NCBI RefSeq assembly: GCF_019097595.1
Contig: NC_080718.1
Span: forward strand, 21,540,657 to 21,604,656
Source of the DNA: Hemibagrus wyckioides
Taxonomy: Eukaryota; Chordata; Actinopteri; Siluriformes; Bagridae
Length of the DNA: 64,000 nt
Direction of reading: 5' to 3'
The notes under the pieces were generated by a model. That model was not told the DNA's origin and ran no database searches. It worked only from the letters and a program-made list of their open reading frames with translations. Below, piece after piece: positions 24,569-36,298 of the stretch; positions within the stretch are counted from its first letter, which is position 1, and each line of letters starts with the position of its first letter. The position numbers and the translations under genes were made by a program.

Positions 24569-24605
<37 letters not shown>

Positions 24606-25051
24606 GTTCTGATTTCCTCCGTATTCCCTTCCTTAATCTCCATCTCTCTTTGCCTACTTATCCCCTCTCTATGGTCCTTAACCTGTCTTTTATGTATGTG
24701 TGTCGTAGTTAGTATGTGTTGTGTGTTTTTGTTTTATTAAATGTATTTTATTCACGAGTGATTGTCTCTGTGCTTTGCTCACAATTTCGGGGTCCCTGAA
24801 TATTGCTCTTGCTACATGCTAAATTACAGCTAGTACTTTATAAAGTAGTTATTCTTTCTTGGCCAGGAAGATAACTTTCCCTGGAATTAATGCATAATTA
24901 TTCTGTCTGTTCGGTGGACGAACAAATCAAATAATTGTGTTATTGATTCTCTGACCGTTAGTTCTAAGAACCCCCATTTGAATATTTATAATTAATTATA
25001 ACCAGTTATAATTACACTTAAATATTTAAATTTTGAGCTAGATTCGCTACA
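23076..25051 (+). mobile_element. Solo LTR copy 2 (about 1.98 kb)
   Basis: Starts TGTAGCG and ends CGCTACA, a 7-bp inverted terminus typical of LTRs. It contains a TATA-like caataaaaaccc near 24,047, a (CT)n tract near 24,575 and an attaaa signal near 24,737. No internal retroelement genes. The left flank is the family-A downstream spacer (agatg); the right flank is inside a family-A V exon (gatccattt). The flanks therefore do not match each other. Confidence 0.8.
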
Positions 25052-25094
25052 GATCCATTTGCAGCAGTTTCTTTAACAGTGAAAAATTTGTTTC
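25052..25094 (-). pseudogene. Family-A V-exon fragment at LTR copy 2
   Basis: Same 43-bp FR3 scrap as at 19,036, fused at the same point to the C6 downstream flank. Confidence 0.75.
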
Positions 25095-25204
25095 ATTTAT
25101 TTTCATGGTGATTGTTGAACATGTAGTGTGAAGCCTAATGCAGGTAGATTGTGCTGTTTTGAAGGAGGAGGTTTTGTCATACATCAGAGTCCTGTAGCAC
25201 TGTG

Positions 25205-25355
25205 TCTAATCTCACTGCACTGAAATAAACTGTACTGTCATCTAGCTGAAGATTTTTAATGGTAAGTATCCCATCATTTTGTGCATTTCCATGTAGCTTG
25301 ATTTTGGATTTCAGGGAATCTACAAAATATGGAAAATTTGTAGATTCCTGTATTT
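25205..25355 (-). pseudogene. Family-C V pseudogene fragment (C6)
   Basis: Duplicate of C4: heptamer 25,198-25,204, FR3 with Ser for Cys, 5' part lost near 25,355. Confidence 0.8.
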
Positions 25356-25708
25356 TCTTGCAAAATTCCCCTACATGAGAGAGAGTGAAACAGTCTTCCT
25401 GAAAATGCAGATGACTGAAAAACCAAATAGCTTAGACTGGTCTCTTCTTGACCGGAAAGAAACTCGAATAAAAGAAAATGTGATACTTTTACATTTACAC
25501 TTACAGTTGGTACTTCATTGTTTAAGGTATGTTTGAAGTTAATACAGCTGCTTATACTTTGATTACTATAGTTTGGTTTAATCATGTCTGTTAAAAAAAA
25601 ACACTGGCAATATATCAGTTTCAGACCACAGGAGCAGGTGTTAATGAGGTGCTGAGAATATTTACACAGAGGTTTTTGTACTGAATTGAGCAGATATGCA
25701 GCACTGTG

Positions 25709-26141
25709 TAATAAGCAGCACAGAAGTACACTGCACTGTCATTGGATGAAAGATTTTTGATGGTCAAAGAGACATTTTTGCTTCCATCCCCAACAATCTC
25801 CACTTTAAGCTTAAAATCATTTTCAATTTGTGGTGGTGATGTTCCCACTTGATATCCAATAAAGGTCAGTCCCTGGTCTTGTCTGTACCAAAGGATTCGA
25901 TTATAATTTGGTACACTGTGTTCACACTGGATTTTAACAGATTTTTGATGGTTGCCAAAGAGATCAGGAGGATTCTGGTTAACACGATTACTCTGAGAAA
26001 AACCTGCAATGAGAGAAAGTATTGACTGTAATGATATTAAATGACATTAATATAACAGTGCTTAAACAACATTAATATGAATAAAGGTTTACCTCCAGGA
26101 CATATCATTAAAACCCATATAATACTGGCAGCTCGGATCAT
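25709..26141 (-). CDS. TCR V gene, family B (B9)
   Basis: Leader exon 26,093-26,141; V exon 25,709-26,003; RSS 25,671-25,708. CDR1 HSVPNYNR as in B5, but CDR2 YQVGTSPPQIE as in B7: a mixed combination. It ends CAAYY. Intact. Confidence 0.9.
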
Positions 26142-26672
26142 GTTGAACGTCTGAATGTCTGTTTTAAACTGAGCTCATTTGCACTCATGTGTCTGATGTA
26201 ATAAAACATGTGATCAGGTTTCCTTCATGCTTTAACAGCACAGCGCCCACATATGAGGAAAATGAGAACTGCATGTCTGTTGAGGAAAAATAGAAATTAT
26301 GGCAATGTGGATAGAATACTGTGAGGGAATGATGATTTATAGTTGCTATTAAATAAGTGATAACAGGAACAAACATGCTTTTAAATGTAATATAAACAAA
26401 AGACAAGTATGATGCCATTATTTAATTAAGTAACTAATTTTAGATTCTATGTAAATATGTGGTTGCTCCATCTCTAAAGGACATCCTATATGATATTATT
26501 GTGTAATAGTCTGGTATAGTGAGATGTATACTGAGTTTCACTGCCCAGTTTTGACAGGGATTATTCTAAACATTTATTAGACGAGGACTCCCTCTGTCTG
26601 TTTTATTAGTGACTGCAGTAACATCAGTGCAGGTGTTTTTGTTCAGCAGTGCAGTAACTCTGTAACACTGTG

Positions 26673-27109
26673 TTTTCCTACTGCACAGAAATACACAGCA
26701 CTGTCCTCTATATCCAGATCCTTCACAGTTAAAGATCCATTTGCAGCAATGTTTTTAACAGTTAAAAATTTATTTCTATCCACAGAGCCAAACTCTGGTT
26801 CACCACTGGGTGTTTTGTACACGATGAACTCCATGCTCTCTCCTTGGCTCTGTCTGTACCAATACATCTGATTATACCCAAAATCTTTATTATGACTGCA
26901 CTTCATTTCAACAGATTCTCTTTTAAGATGCCAGGCAACACTGGGGATTTGGAAGACTCCATCATCTTCTGCTAAAACTAAAGGACAACAAAAAAATGAT
27001 TCAAATTAATGATTTAATTTGCATTTACAAATCCTATTCAGTTTGTAAAATATCTCATACCTGAAGTCCAGTAAAGCAGGAAATGGAGACTGAGTACATC
27101 ACAGATCAT
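26673..27109 (-). CDS. TCR V gene, family A (A7)
   Basis: Leader exon 27,061-27,109; V exon 26,673-26,971; RSS 26,634-26,672. FR1 is AEDDGVFQIPSVAWHLKRES. CDR1 DFGYN is shared with A11 and A12; CDR2 is KTPSGEPEF. It ends CAVGK. Intact, with decamer. Positional duplicate of A6 (offset 6.0 kb). Confidence 0.9.
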
Positions 27110-27426
27110 ACTGGTTTAAGCTGGTTGTAGGAGAAAAGAAGAGCTCTAGTTTGCTGCAGATAAATCCTGTTAAGGATCAGCTGGAGGAAGTGACATCAAT
27201 CCTTCTGAAGTCTTCCTGTCACATGATGAATTCTGAATTAGTATGCTTTGTGGTAATTAAATCCTATGTTTTCATTTTAATGTAAAGTTGAGTCTTATTT
27301 TATTATCATATCTGTAACGCAGGTTCATGGTGATTGTTGAACATGTAGTGTGAAGCCTAATGCAGGTAGATTGTGCTGTTTTGAAGGAGGAGGTTTTGTC
27401 ATACATCAGAGTCCTGTAGCACTGTG

Positions 27427-27720
27427 TCTAATCTCACTGCACTGAAATAAACTGCACTGTCATCTAGCTGCAGATTTTTAATGGTAAGTATCCCATCATT
27501 TTGTCCATTTCCATGCAGCTTGATTTTGGATTTCAGGGAATCTTCAGAATATGGAAAATTTGTAGATTCCTGTATTTTCTTGAATAAATTAGGAGTCTGA
27601 TGAACACTGTTAGCTGCAGAAGATCTTCCTGTATTATACATATGATATAATCACTGCTTTCGACCTGAATTGTACAACATTTGTGTCACAATACAGTAAA
27701 TTAAGAAAGATCACTATTGA
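27427..27720 (-). pseudogene. Family-C V pseudogene (C7)
   Basis: Internal deletion of CDR1/FR2 and Cys-to-Ser change as in C2/C5; heptamer 27,420-27,426. Its leader region is cut off near 27,725, where sequence passes directly into truncated B10. Confidence 0.8.
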
Positions 27721-27728
27721 TATTGATA

Positions 27729-28147
27729 CACTGCACTGTCATTGGATAAAAGATTTTTGATGGTCAAAGAGACATTTTTGTTTCCATCCCCAACAATCTC
27801 CACTTTAGACATAAAATCATTTTCAGTTTGTGGTGGTGATGTTCCCACTTGATATCCAATGAAGGTCAGTCCCTGGTCTTGTCTGTACCAGTTGATTTGA
27901 TCATAACTTGGTACACTGTGGTCACACTGGATTTTAACAGATTTTTGATGATTGCCAAAGACATCAGGAGGATTCTGGTTAACACGATTACTCTGAGAAA
28001 AACCTGCAATGAGAGAGAATATTAATTGGAATGATATTAAATGACATTAATATAACAGTAACAGTGTTTTAACAACATTAATATGAATAAAAATATACCT
28101 CCAGGACATATCATTAAAACCCATATAATACTGGCAGCTCGGATCAT
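27729..28147 (-). pseudogene. Family-B V pseudogene (B10), 3' truncated
   Basis: Leader exon 28,099-28,147 and V exon up to 28,003 are normal (CDHSVPSYDQ, YQVGTSPPQTE). The exon ends inside SNDSAV: the second Cys, CDR3 codons and RSS are missing, fused to family-C upstream sequence. It cannot recombine. Confidence 0.9.
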
Positions 28148-28640
28148 GTTGAACGTCTGAATGTCTGTTTTAAACTGAGCTGATTTGCACTCGTGTCTGA
28201 TGTAATAAAACATGTGATCAAGTTTCCCTCATGCTTTAACAGCACAGCGCCCACATATGAGGAAAATGAGAACTGCATGTCTGTTGAGGAAAATAGAAAT
28301 TATGGCAAAGTGGAAAATATACTGTGAGGGAATGATGGTTCATAGCTGCTATAACAGAAGTGATAACAGGAACAAAGTTGTTTTAAGGATACTGAAAACT
28401 TAAAGTTAAAGAATACTGAAAAGGGAATGATAGTTTATAGCTAGTATTACACAAGTGTTTTGATGATGCTTCACATCATTGAATGTAACTTAAACAAAAG
28501 TCAAGTAGTATGTCATTATTTCATTAAAATAACTAATTTTACTTTGTGTATGTTATTGCTCCATCTCCAAAGGACATCCTATATGATATCCTATAGTGAG
28601 ATGCATGTTGAATTTTACTGCCCAGTTTTGACAAAGGGAT

Positions 28641-29528
28641 TAACACAACAACACAGGACACTTAGCACCGAAAAAAGAAAAAGAACATGTGCAATGAAAT
28701 GTAAATGAAATAAAATGAGATGATGTACAACTTTGAGACCTGACAACATGTATTGTGCAAAATACAATACCAGCGGTTGAGGTACACTACCAGTCAAAAG
28801 TTTGGACACACCTTCTAATTCCATGGTCTTTCCTGATGTTTATTTCTTTCTACATTGTAAAACAATGCTGAAGGCGGCCAAAATACACAATAATCTCGTT
28901 TGAACAGTTGATATTGAGATATGTCTGCTACTGATGCTCTGTAAAGCCTTCATAACGGCTCTAATCTGAGGTGCTGTTAATTGGTGATTTCTGAGGCTGG
29001 TGACTCTAAATGAACTTCTCCTCTGCAGCAGAGGTAAGTTTTGGTCTTGCTTTACTGGGATGGTCTTCATGTGAGCCAGTTTCATCATGGTGCTTGATGG
29101 GTTTTGCAAATGCACTTGACAATACTGTTCTTGCAAGAACTATTCCAGAACACCTGACCTTCGTGTCTTAAAATAACAACTGACTGTTTTTTGTTGTCAT
29201 TACATATGGATTACTTAAGTCCATGTGTGTTATTTCATAGTTTTGAAATCTCCAGTATTCTTCTAGAATGTAGAAAATAAATCCCTAAACAAAAAACATT
29301 CAATTAAAAGGTGTGTCCAAACTTTTTACTGGTAGTGTGGTGCAAAATAGAAATAAACATAAATATACGTAAATATAGCAGCAGATGTAATAAACACAAG
29401 GGTTGAGGTACTGCAATAGTTTGAACAATATAAGTTATGTGTGTGTGTCCACACAGGTGAGAGAGTGTGTTTGTGTGTGTGTGTTTGTATGTGTGAGAGA
29501 CAGAGAGTTTTGTACAGTTCAGTCCTGA

Positions 29529-29584
<56 letters not shown>

Positions 29585-30046
29585 CAGTTCAGTCCTGGGT
29601 GTTGAGGAGCCTGATGGTTTGAGGAAAGAAACTGTTACACAGTCTGGTTGTGAGGGCCTGAATGCTCTGATACCTCTTTCCAGATGGCAGGAAGGTGAAG
29701 AGTGTGTGTGAGGGGTGTGTGGGGTCATCCACAATGCTGTTGGCTTTGCGGATGCAGCGTGCAGTGTAAATGTCCGTGACAGAGGAGAGAGACTCCGATG
29801 ATCTTCTCAGCTGTCCTCACTATCCGCTGAAGGGTCTTACGATCTGAGACGGTGCAGTGATGCAGCTGCTCAGGATGCTCTCGATGGTCCCTCTGTAGAA
29901 GACAGTCAGGATAGGGGAAGGGAGATGGGCTTTCCTCAGCCTCCTCAGGAAGTAGAGGCGCTGCTGGGCTTTCTTGGTGATGGAGTTGGTGATGAGTGAC
30001 CAGGTGAAGTTCTCTGCCAGATGAACACCAAGGAATTTGGTGCTCT
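28641..30046 (-). mobile_element. LINE fragment (L2/CR1-like), copy 2
   Basis: Duplicate of the 11.3-13.05 kb LINE with the same 5' end next to an A pseudogene. It lacks the last ~250 bp of the 3' UTR present in copy 1 (joins gacaaagggattaacac) and has a ~20-bp coding deletion near 29,855. Confidence 0.75.
28785..29336. mobile_element. Tc1-type MITE nested in LINE, copy 2
   Basis: Same element and same insertion point as at 11,707; the ends cactaccagtc... and ...ctggtagtg are retained. Confidence 0.75.
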
Positions 30047-30108
30047 TAGATGAGGACTCCCTCTGTCTGTTATATTAGTGACTGCAGTAACATCAGTGCA
30101 GGTGTTTT

Positions 30109-30390
30109 TGTTCAGCAGTGCAGCACTGTCCTCTATATCCAGATCATTCGCAGTTAAAGATCCATTTGCAGCAATTTCTTTAACAATAAAAAAAAATGTG
30201 TTTCTGTCCACAGAGCCAAACTCTGGTTCACCTCTGGTCCTTGTGTACACAATGAACTCCATGCTTTCTCTTTGGCTCTGTCTGTACCAGAACATCTGAT
30301 TGTAGCTAGCATCTTTATTATGACTGCACTTCATTTCAGCAGATTCTCCTTTAAGATGCCAGACGACACTGGGGATTTGGAAGACTCCAT
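30109..30390 (-). pseudogene. Family-A V pseudogene (A8), CDR3 and heptamer deleted
   Basis: Copy of A4 with the same 44-nt deletion and missing leader exon. Differs from A4 by a few substitutions (EPEF instead of EPGF, DIEDSA instead of DVEDSA). Confidence 0.85.
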
Positions 30391-30794
30391 TGTCTTCTGT
30401 AACTTCTGCATTTGTATCTTCTAAGTTTTCTCAGTTTCTTAAGATGCAAAATTCCCCTACATGGGAGAGGATGAAACAGTCTTCCTAAAAAAATCAGATG
30501 ACTGAACAAACAAATGGCTTAGACTGGTCTCTTCTTGACCGGAAAGAAACTCGAATAAAAGAAAATGTGATACTTTTTACATTTACACTTACAGTTGGTA
30601 CTTCATTGTTTAAGGTATGTTTGAAGTTAATACAGCTGCTTATACTTTGATTACTATAGTTTGGTTTAATCATGTCTGTCAAAAAAACATTGGCAATATA
30701 TGAATTCCAGACCACAGGAGCAGGTGTTAATGAGGTGCTGAGAATATTTACACAGAGGTTTTTGTACTGAATTGAGCAGATATGCAGCACTGTG

Positions 30795-31227
30795 TAATAA
30801 GCAGCACAGAAGTACACTGCACTGTCATTGGATGAAAGATTTTTGATGGTCAAAGATGCCTTTTTGCTTCCATCCGCAACAATCTCCACTTTAAGCTTAA
30901 AGTCATTTTCAATTTTTTGTGATGATATTCCCACTTGATATCCAATGAAGGTCAGTCCCTGGTCTTGTCTGTACCAGTTGATTTGATTATAACTTGGTAC
31001 ACTGTGTTCACACTGGATTTTAACAAATTTCTGATGATTGCCAAAGAGATCAGGAGGATTCTGGTTAACAAGTTTACTCTGAGAAAAACCTGCAATGAGA
31101 GAAAGTATTGACTGTAATGATATTAAATGACATTAATATAACAGTGCTTAAACAACATTAATATGAATAAAAGTTTACCTCCAGGACATATCATTAAAAC
31201 CCATATAATACTGGCAGCTCGGATCAT
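30795..31227 (-). CDS. TCR V gene, family B (B11)
   Basis: Leader exon 31,179-31,227; V exon 30,795-31,089; RSS 30,757-30,794. FR1 SKLVNQNPPDLFGN as in B2. CDR2 YQVGISSQK is unique. FR3 VADGSKKASLTIKN is the most diverged in the family. It ends CAAYY. Intact. Confidence 0.9.
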
Positions 31228-31748
31228 GTTGAACGTCTGAATGTCTGTTTTAAACTGAGCTGATTTGCACCTCATGTGAGTGACGTAGTAAAACATGTGA
31301 TCAGGTTTCCTTCATGCTTTAACAGCACAGCGCCCACATGAGAACTGCATGTGTGTTGAGGAAAAATAGAAATTATGGCCAAGTGGAAAGAATACTGTGA
31401 GGGAATGATGGTTCATAGCTGCTATTAAATAAGTGATAACAGGAACAAACGTGGTTTTAAATGTAATATAAACAAAAGACAAGTATGATGCCATTATTTA
31501 ATTAAATAACTAATTTTAGATTCTATGTAAATATGTGGTTGCTCCATCTCTAAAGGACATCCTATATGATATTATTGTGTAATAGTCTGGTATAGTGAGA
31601 TGTATATTGAGTTTCACTGCCCAGTTTTGACAGGGATTATTCTAAACATTTATTAGACGAGGACTCCCTCTGTCTGTTTTATTAGTGACTGCAGTAACAT
31701 CAGTGCAGGTGTTTTTGTTCAGCAGTGCAGTAACTCTGTAACACTGTG

Positions 31749-32185
31749 TTCTCTTACTGCACAGAAATATACAGCGCTGTCCTCTATATCCAGATCCTTC
31801 ACAGTTAAAGATCCATTTGCAGCAATGTTTTTAACAGTTAAAAATTTATTTCTATCCACAGAGCCAAACTCTGGTTCACCACTGGGTGTTTTGTACACGA
31901 TGAACTCCATGCTCTCTCCTTGGCGCTGTCTGTACCAGTACATCTGATTTTAGGTAGCATCTTTATTATGACTGCACTTCATTTCTGCAGATTCTCCTTT
32001 AAGATGCCAGGCAACACTGGGGGTTTGGAAGACTCCATCATCTTTTGCTAAAACTAAAGGACAACAAACAAATGACTTAAATTAATGGTTTAATTTGCAT
32101 TTACAAATCCTATTCAGTTTGTAAAATATCTCATACCTGATGTCCAGTAAAGCAGGAAATGGAGACTGAGTACATCACAGATCAT
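31749..32185 (-). pseudogene. Family-A V pseudogene (A9), single stop
   Basis: Leader exon 32,137-32,185; V exon 31,749-32,047; RSS 31,710-31,748 and decamer are all normal. The only lesion seen is TAA at 31,950-31,952 in CDR1 (DAT*NQMYW). It would end CAVRE. Being otherwise pristine, it could still recombine non-productively or donate sequence in gene conversion. Confidence 0.9.
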
Positions 32186-32504
32186 ACTGGTTTAAGCTGG
32201 TTGTAGGAGATAAGAAGAGCTCTATAGTTTGCTGCAGATAAATCCTGTTAAGGATCAGCTGGAGGAAGTGACATCAATCCTTCTGAAGTCTTCCTGTCAC
32301 ATGATGAATTCTGAATTAGTATGCTTTGTGGTAATTAAATCCTATGTTTTCATTTTAATGTAAAGTTGAGTCTTATTTTATTATCATATCTGTAACGCAG
32401 GTTCATGGTGATTGTTGAACATGTAGTGTGAAGCCTAATGCAGGTAGATTGTGCTGTTTTGAAGGAGGAGGTTTTGTCATACATCAGAGTCCTGTAGCAC
32501 TGTG

Positions 32505-32844
32505 TCTAATCTCACTGCACTGAAATAAACTGTACTGTCATCTAGCTGCAGATTTTTAATGGTAAGTATCCCATCATTTTGTCCATTTCCATGCAGCTTG
32601 ATTTTGGATTTCAGGGAATCTTCAGAATATGGAAAATTTGTAGATTCCTATATTTTCTTGAATAAATTAGGAGTCTGATGAACACTGTTAGCTGCAGAAG
32701 ATCTTCCTGTATTATACATTTGATATAATCACTGCTTTCGACCTGAATTGTGCAACATTTTTGTCACAATACAGTAAATTAAGAAAGATCACTATTGATA
32801 TTGATAATGAACAATGCAGATAAAGTAATGAGAACGATGTTCAT
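32505..32844 (-). pseudogene. Family-C V pseudogene (C8)
   Basis: Leader-like ATG at 32,844; deletion of CDR1/FR2, Cys-to-Ser, heptamer 32,498-32,504 with 20-nt spacer. Confidence 0.8.
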
Positions 32845-33223
32845 CTTTGCTCTTCATCTGAGTCAAATGCAGCATGAGTATCTTCTAAGTTTTCTCATCT
32901 TTCTTAAGATGCGAAATTCCCCTACATAGGAGAGGGTGAAAAAGTCTTCCTGAAAAAGCAGATGACTGAAAAAGCAAATAGCATAGACTGGTCTCTTCTT
33001 GACCAGAAACTGATAAAGTTTTACAAACTTACATGTGGTGCTTACAACTGCTTATACTTTAGATTACTGTAATTGCCTCTAATTATATAAGTGTGACTTT
33101 TCTGTTAAAAAAAACCCACTGGCAATATATCAATTCCAGACCACAGGAGCAGGTGTTAATGAGGTGCTGAGAATATTTACACAGAGGTTTTTGTACTGAA
33201 TAAAGCAGATATGCAGCACTGTG

Positions 33224-33656
33224 TAATAAGCAGCACAGAAGTACACTGCACTGTCATTGGATGAAAGATTGTTGATGGTCAAAGAGACATTTTTGTTTCC
33301 ATCCCCAACAATCTCCACTTTAGACATAAAATCATTTTCAATTTTTTGTGATGATGTTCTGTATTGATATCCAATGAAGGTCAGTCCCTGGTCTTGTCTG
33401 TACCAAAGGATTCGATCATAACTTGGTACACTGTGTTCACACTGGATTTTAACAGATTTTTGATGGTTGCCAAAGACATCAAGAGGATTCTGGTTAACAC
33501 GATTACTCTGGGAAAAACCTGCAATGAGAGAAAGTACTGACTGTAATGATATTAAATGACATTAATATAACAGTGCTTAAACAACATTAATATGAATAAA
33601 AGTTTACCTCCAGGACATATCATTAAAACCCATATAATACTGGCAGCTCGGATCAT
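33224..33656 (-). CDS. TCR V gene, family B (B12)
   Basis: Leader exon 33,608-33,656; V exon 33,224-33,518; RSS 33,186-33,223. CDR1 HSVPSYDR, CDR2 YQYRTSSQK as in B8. FR3 has SLTINNLSS, shared with B14. It ends CAAYY. Intact. Octamer box deleted. Confidence 0.9.
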
Positions 33657-34171
33657 GTTGAACGTCTGAATGTCTGTTTTAAACTGAGCTGATTTGATGT
33701 AATAAAACATGTGATCAGGTTTCCCTCACGCTTTAACAGCACAGCGCCCACATATGAGGAAAATGAGAACTGCATGTCTGTTGAGAAAAAACAGAAATTA
33801 TCGGAAAGTGGAAAGAATACTGTGAGGAAATGATGATTTATAGCTGGATAACATAAGTGATAACAGAAACAAACTTATTTTGAGGATGTTACAAAAAATG
33901 TAACATTAAAAAAAGACAAGTATAATATTATTATTTAATTAAATAACTTCTTTTAGTTCAATGGAAGTATGTTATTGGTCCATTTCCAACAGGAACAAAC
34001 TAGTTTTGAAGATGTTTCACATCATTAAATGTAACTTAAACAAAAGACAAGTATGATGTCATTATTTAATTACAAAAATAAATGTTAATTTCTATGTAAG
34101 TATGCTGTTGCTCCATCTCTAAAGGACAATCTATATGATATTATTGTGTAATAGTCTGGTATAATGAGATG

Positions 34172-35663
34172 TGTAGCGTCTCCAGGTCGGCTCACTTGCT
34201 CATGGGGTCCGTTGCATCCTTCTCAAAAACTCAATTAACTATTACACAGCTCACAACTGAGCTATCACTACTTATAGTCATTTCATTATACCTCAGCCGA
34301 CATGCTGTAACTCATGGGAGCCAGGCTCCGGGTTGTCTGATGGCTCTGGATAACCAATGACCCCCCCAACGAGACTGGAGACAAAGGAGGAATCCTGCCT
34401 CCATGAATGTTGGAGTTCTGCAGACCATCAGTACTGATAGCCCAGCCTCACACCCCTGGAACTTCCCATCAACTTGTGACCTTAACATGCAAATCACCCT
34501 GCGCCTAGCAGTTTTACTGCCGTTAAAAGTCAACAAGAATTCCCTAATCTAAACCAAATCAATGCCTTGACCGGGGATGACCAAAGTTCTGACTGAAGAC
34601 ACACACATACACACCCGCAACCACACACACACACACAAAGCGTCTGGAAACGCTCATCCTGACCCCCACATGCACACACATAAGGAGAGTTCCTTGATTC
34701 AAGTTTCAATAAAACAATAGTAAAACCCTACCTGACCCATGCCTAACACACCTGTATATGTATTCCCCTTTTGCCTTTATATTTTTATGGGTTTATTACC
34801 ACTCATGACCTGTTGTTCTGTTTTTCATGAAACAGAACCATGTTTTATAAGATAAGAATGTATGTTTTAATTGCCTATACCCAGTTTCCTTTCCTCTCAT
34901 ACTGTTTCTTTCATGTCTACTATCAAAATGATCCGCTTTTACTTTTATAAGCAATAGTGTATGCCATGTGGTCATCCAAGTACATAATATGAGCCTACGA
35001 TACTTCAACTGAATCTTTATCCATTCCTGACTTCACCATAAAGTATGCAAATGAGTGACGGAGCGGAGACAAAGAAACGTTTCCCTCCAAAAGTTCAGGT
35101 GTTGGATTGGTCACTCTGAAAAACTGGGCGCGACCAAGGGATCAATAAAAACCCTAAGCACCCATCTATAGTAGCTTTTTAGCTTTTTGGCTTTTTTAGC
35201 TTTGGCTTTTTGCTCAGCTTTTTGCTCTGCTCAGCTCGGCTTGGCCCACGGGGGCCAACCCCCTCTCCGCTCTGCGGTCGGGGGGCCCGTGCGCCTTTTC
35301 TTCCCGGCACGATCTCTTCTATCGTCGCCCGACTCGACGCCGATCTTTCTTCGGGACAAGACTTTCACTTTCTCTTGAGACTTTGCCGGCAGCTTCAATC
35401 GAGGAACTTTGCACCACCGAAACCTTTTTCGTTCCGGCAGAATCTCTTGCTCAGTCCGAGGACTTTGAATCTCCGAACCTCCTTGATCCACTACATCAGG
35501 ACGCTTGTCAACGAACCAATGCAAGTAAAAGCTACTAATTATTTTAGATCCGCAATTTTAAGCTGAAGCCCCTTTATTAAGGCGAAATTACCTTGACGAT
35601 TCTCACACGTGGTAATCAAAACTCGATCTGAAACTTGCCATATTTGATCTCTTCTCTGTTTCC

Positions 35664-35700
<37 letters not shown>

Positions 35701-36145
35701 GTTCTGATTTCCTCCGTATTCCCTTCCTTAATCTCCATCTCTCTTTGCCTACTTATCCCCTCTCTATGGTCCTTAACCTGTCTTTTATGTATGTGTGTCG
35801 TAGTTAGTATGTGTTGTGTGTTTTTGTTTTATTAAATGTATTTTATTCACGAGTGATTGTCTCTGTGCTTTGCTCACAATTTCGGGGTCCCTGAATATTG
35901 CTCTTGCTACATGCTAAATTACAGCTAGTACTTTATAAAGTAGTTATTCTTTCTTGGCCAGGAAGATGACTTTCCCTGGAATTAATGCATAATTATTCTG
36001 TCTGTTCGGTGGACGAACAAATCAAATAATTGTGTTATTGATTCTCTGACCGTTAGTTCTAAGAACCCCCATTTGAATATTTATAATTAATTATAACCAG
36101 TTATAATTACACTTAAATATTTAAATTTTGAGCTAGATTCGCTAC
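34172..36145 (+). mobile_element. Solo LTR copy 3 with 4-bp target duplication
   Basis: TGTAGCG...CGCTACA, about 1.97 kb, flanked by GATG on both sides (34,168-34,171 and 36,146-36,149). The matching empty site agatgtatattgag is seen near 38,080. This copy is a clean insertion in the spacer just 3' of A10; no internal genes. The family is not identified (Ty3-like or endogenous-retrovirus-like). Confidence 0.85.
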
Positions 36146-36298
36146 AGATGTATACTGAGTTTCACTGCCCAGTTTTGACAAAGGGATTATTCTAAACATT
36201 TATTAGACGAGGACTCCCTCTGTCTGTTTTATTAGTGACTGCAGTAACATCAGTGCAGGTGTTTTTGTTCAGCAGTGCAGTAACTCTGTAACACTGTG

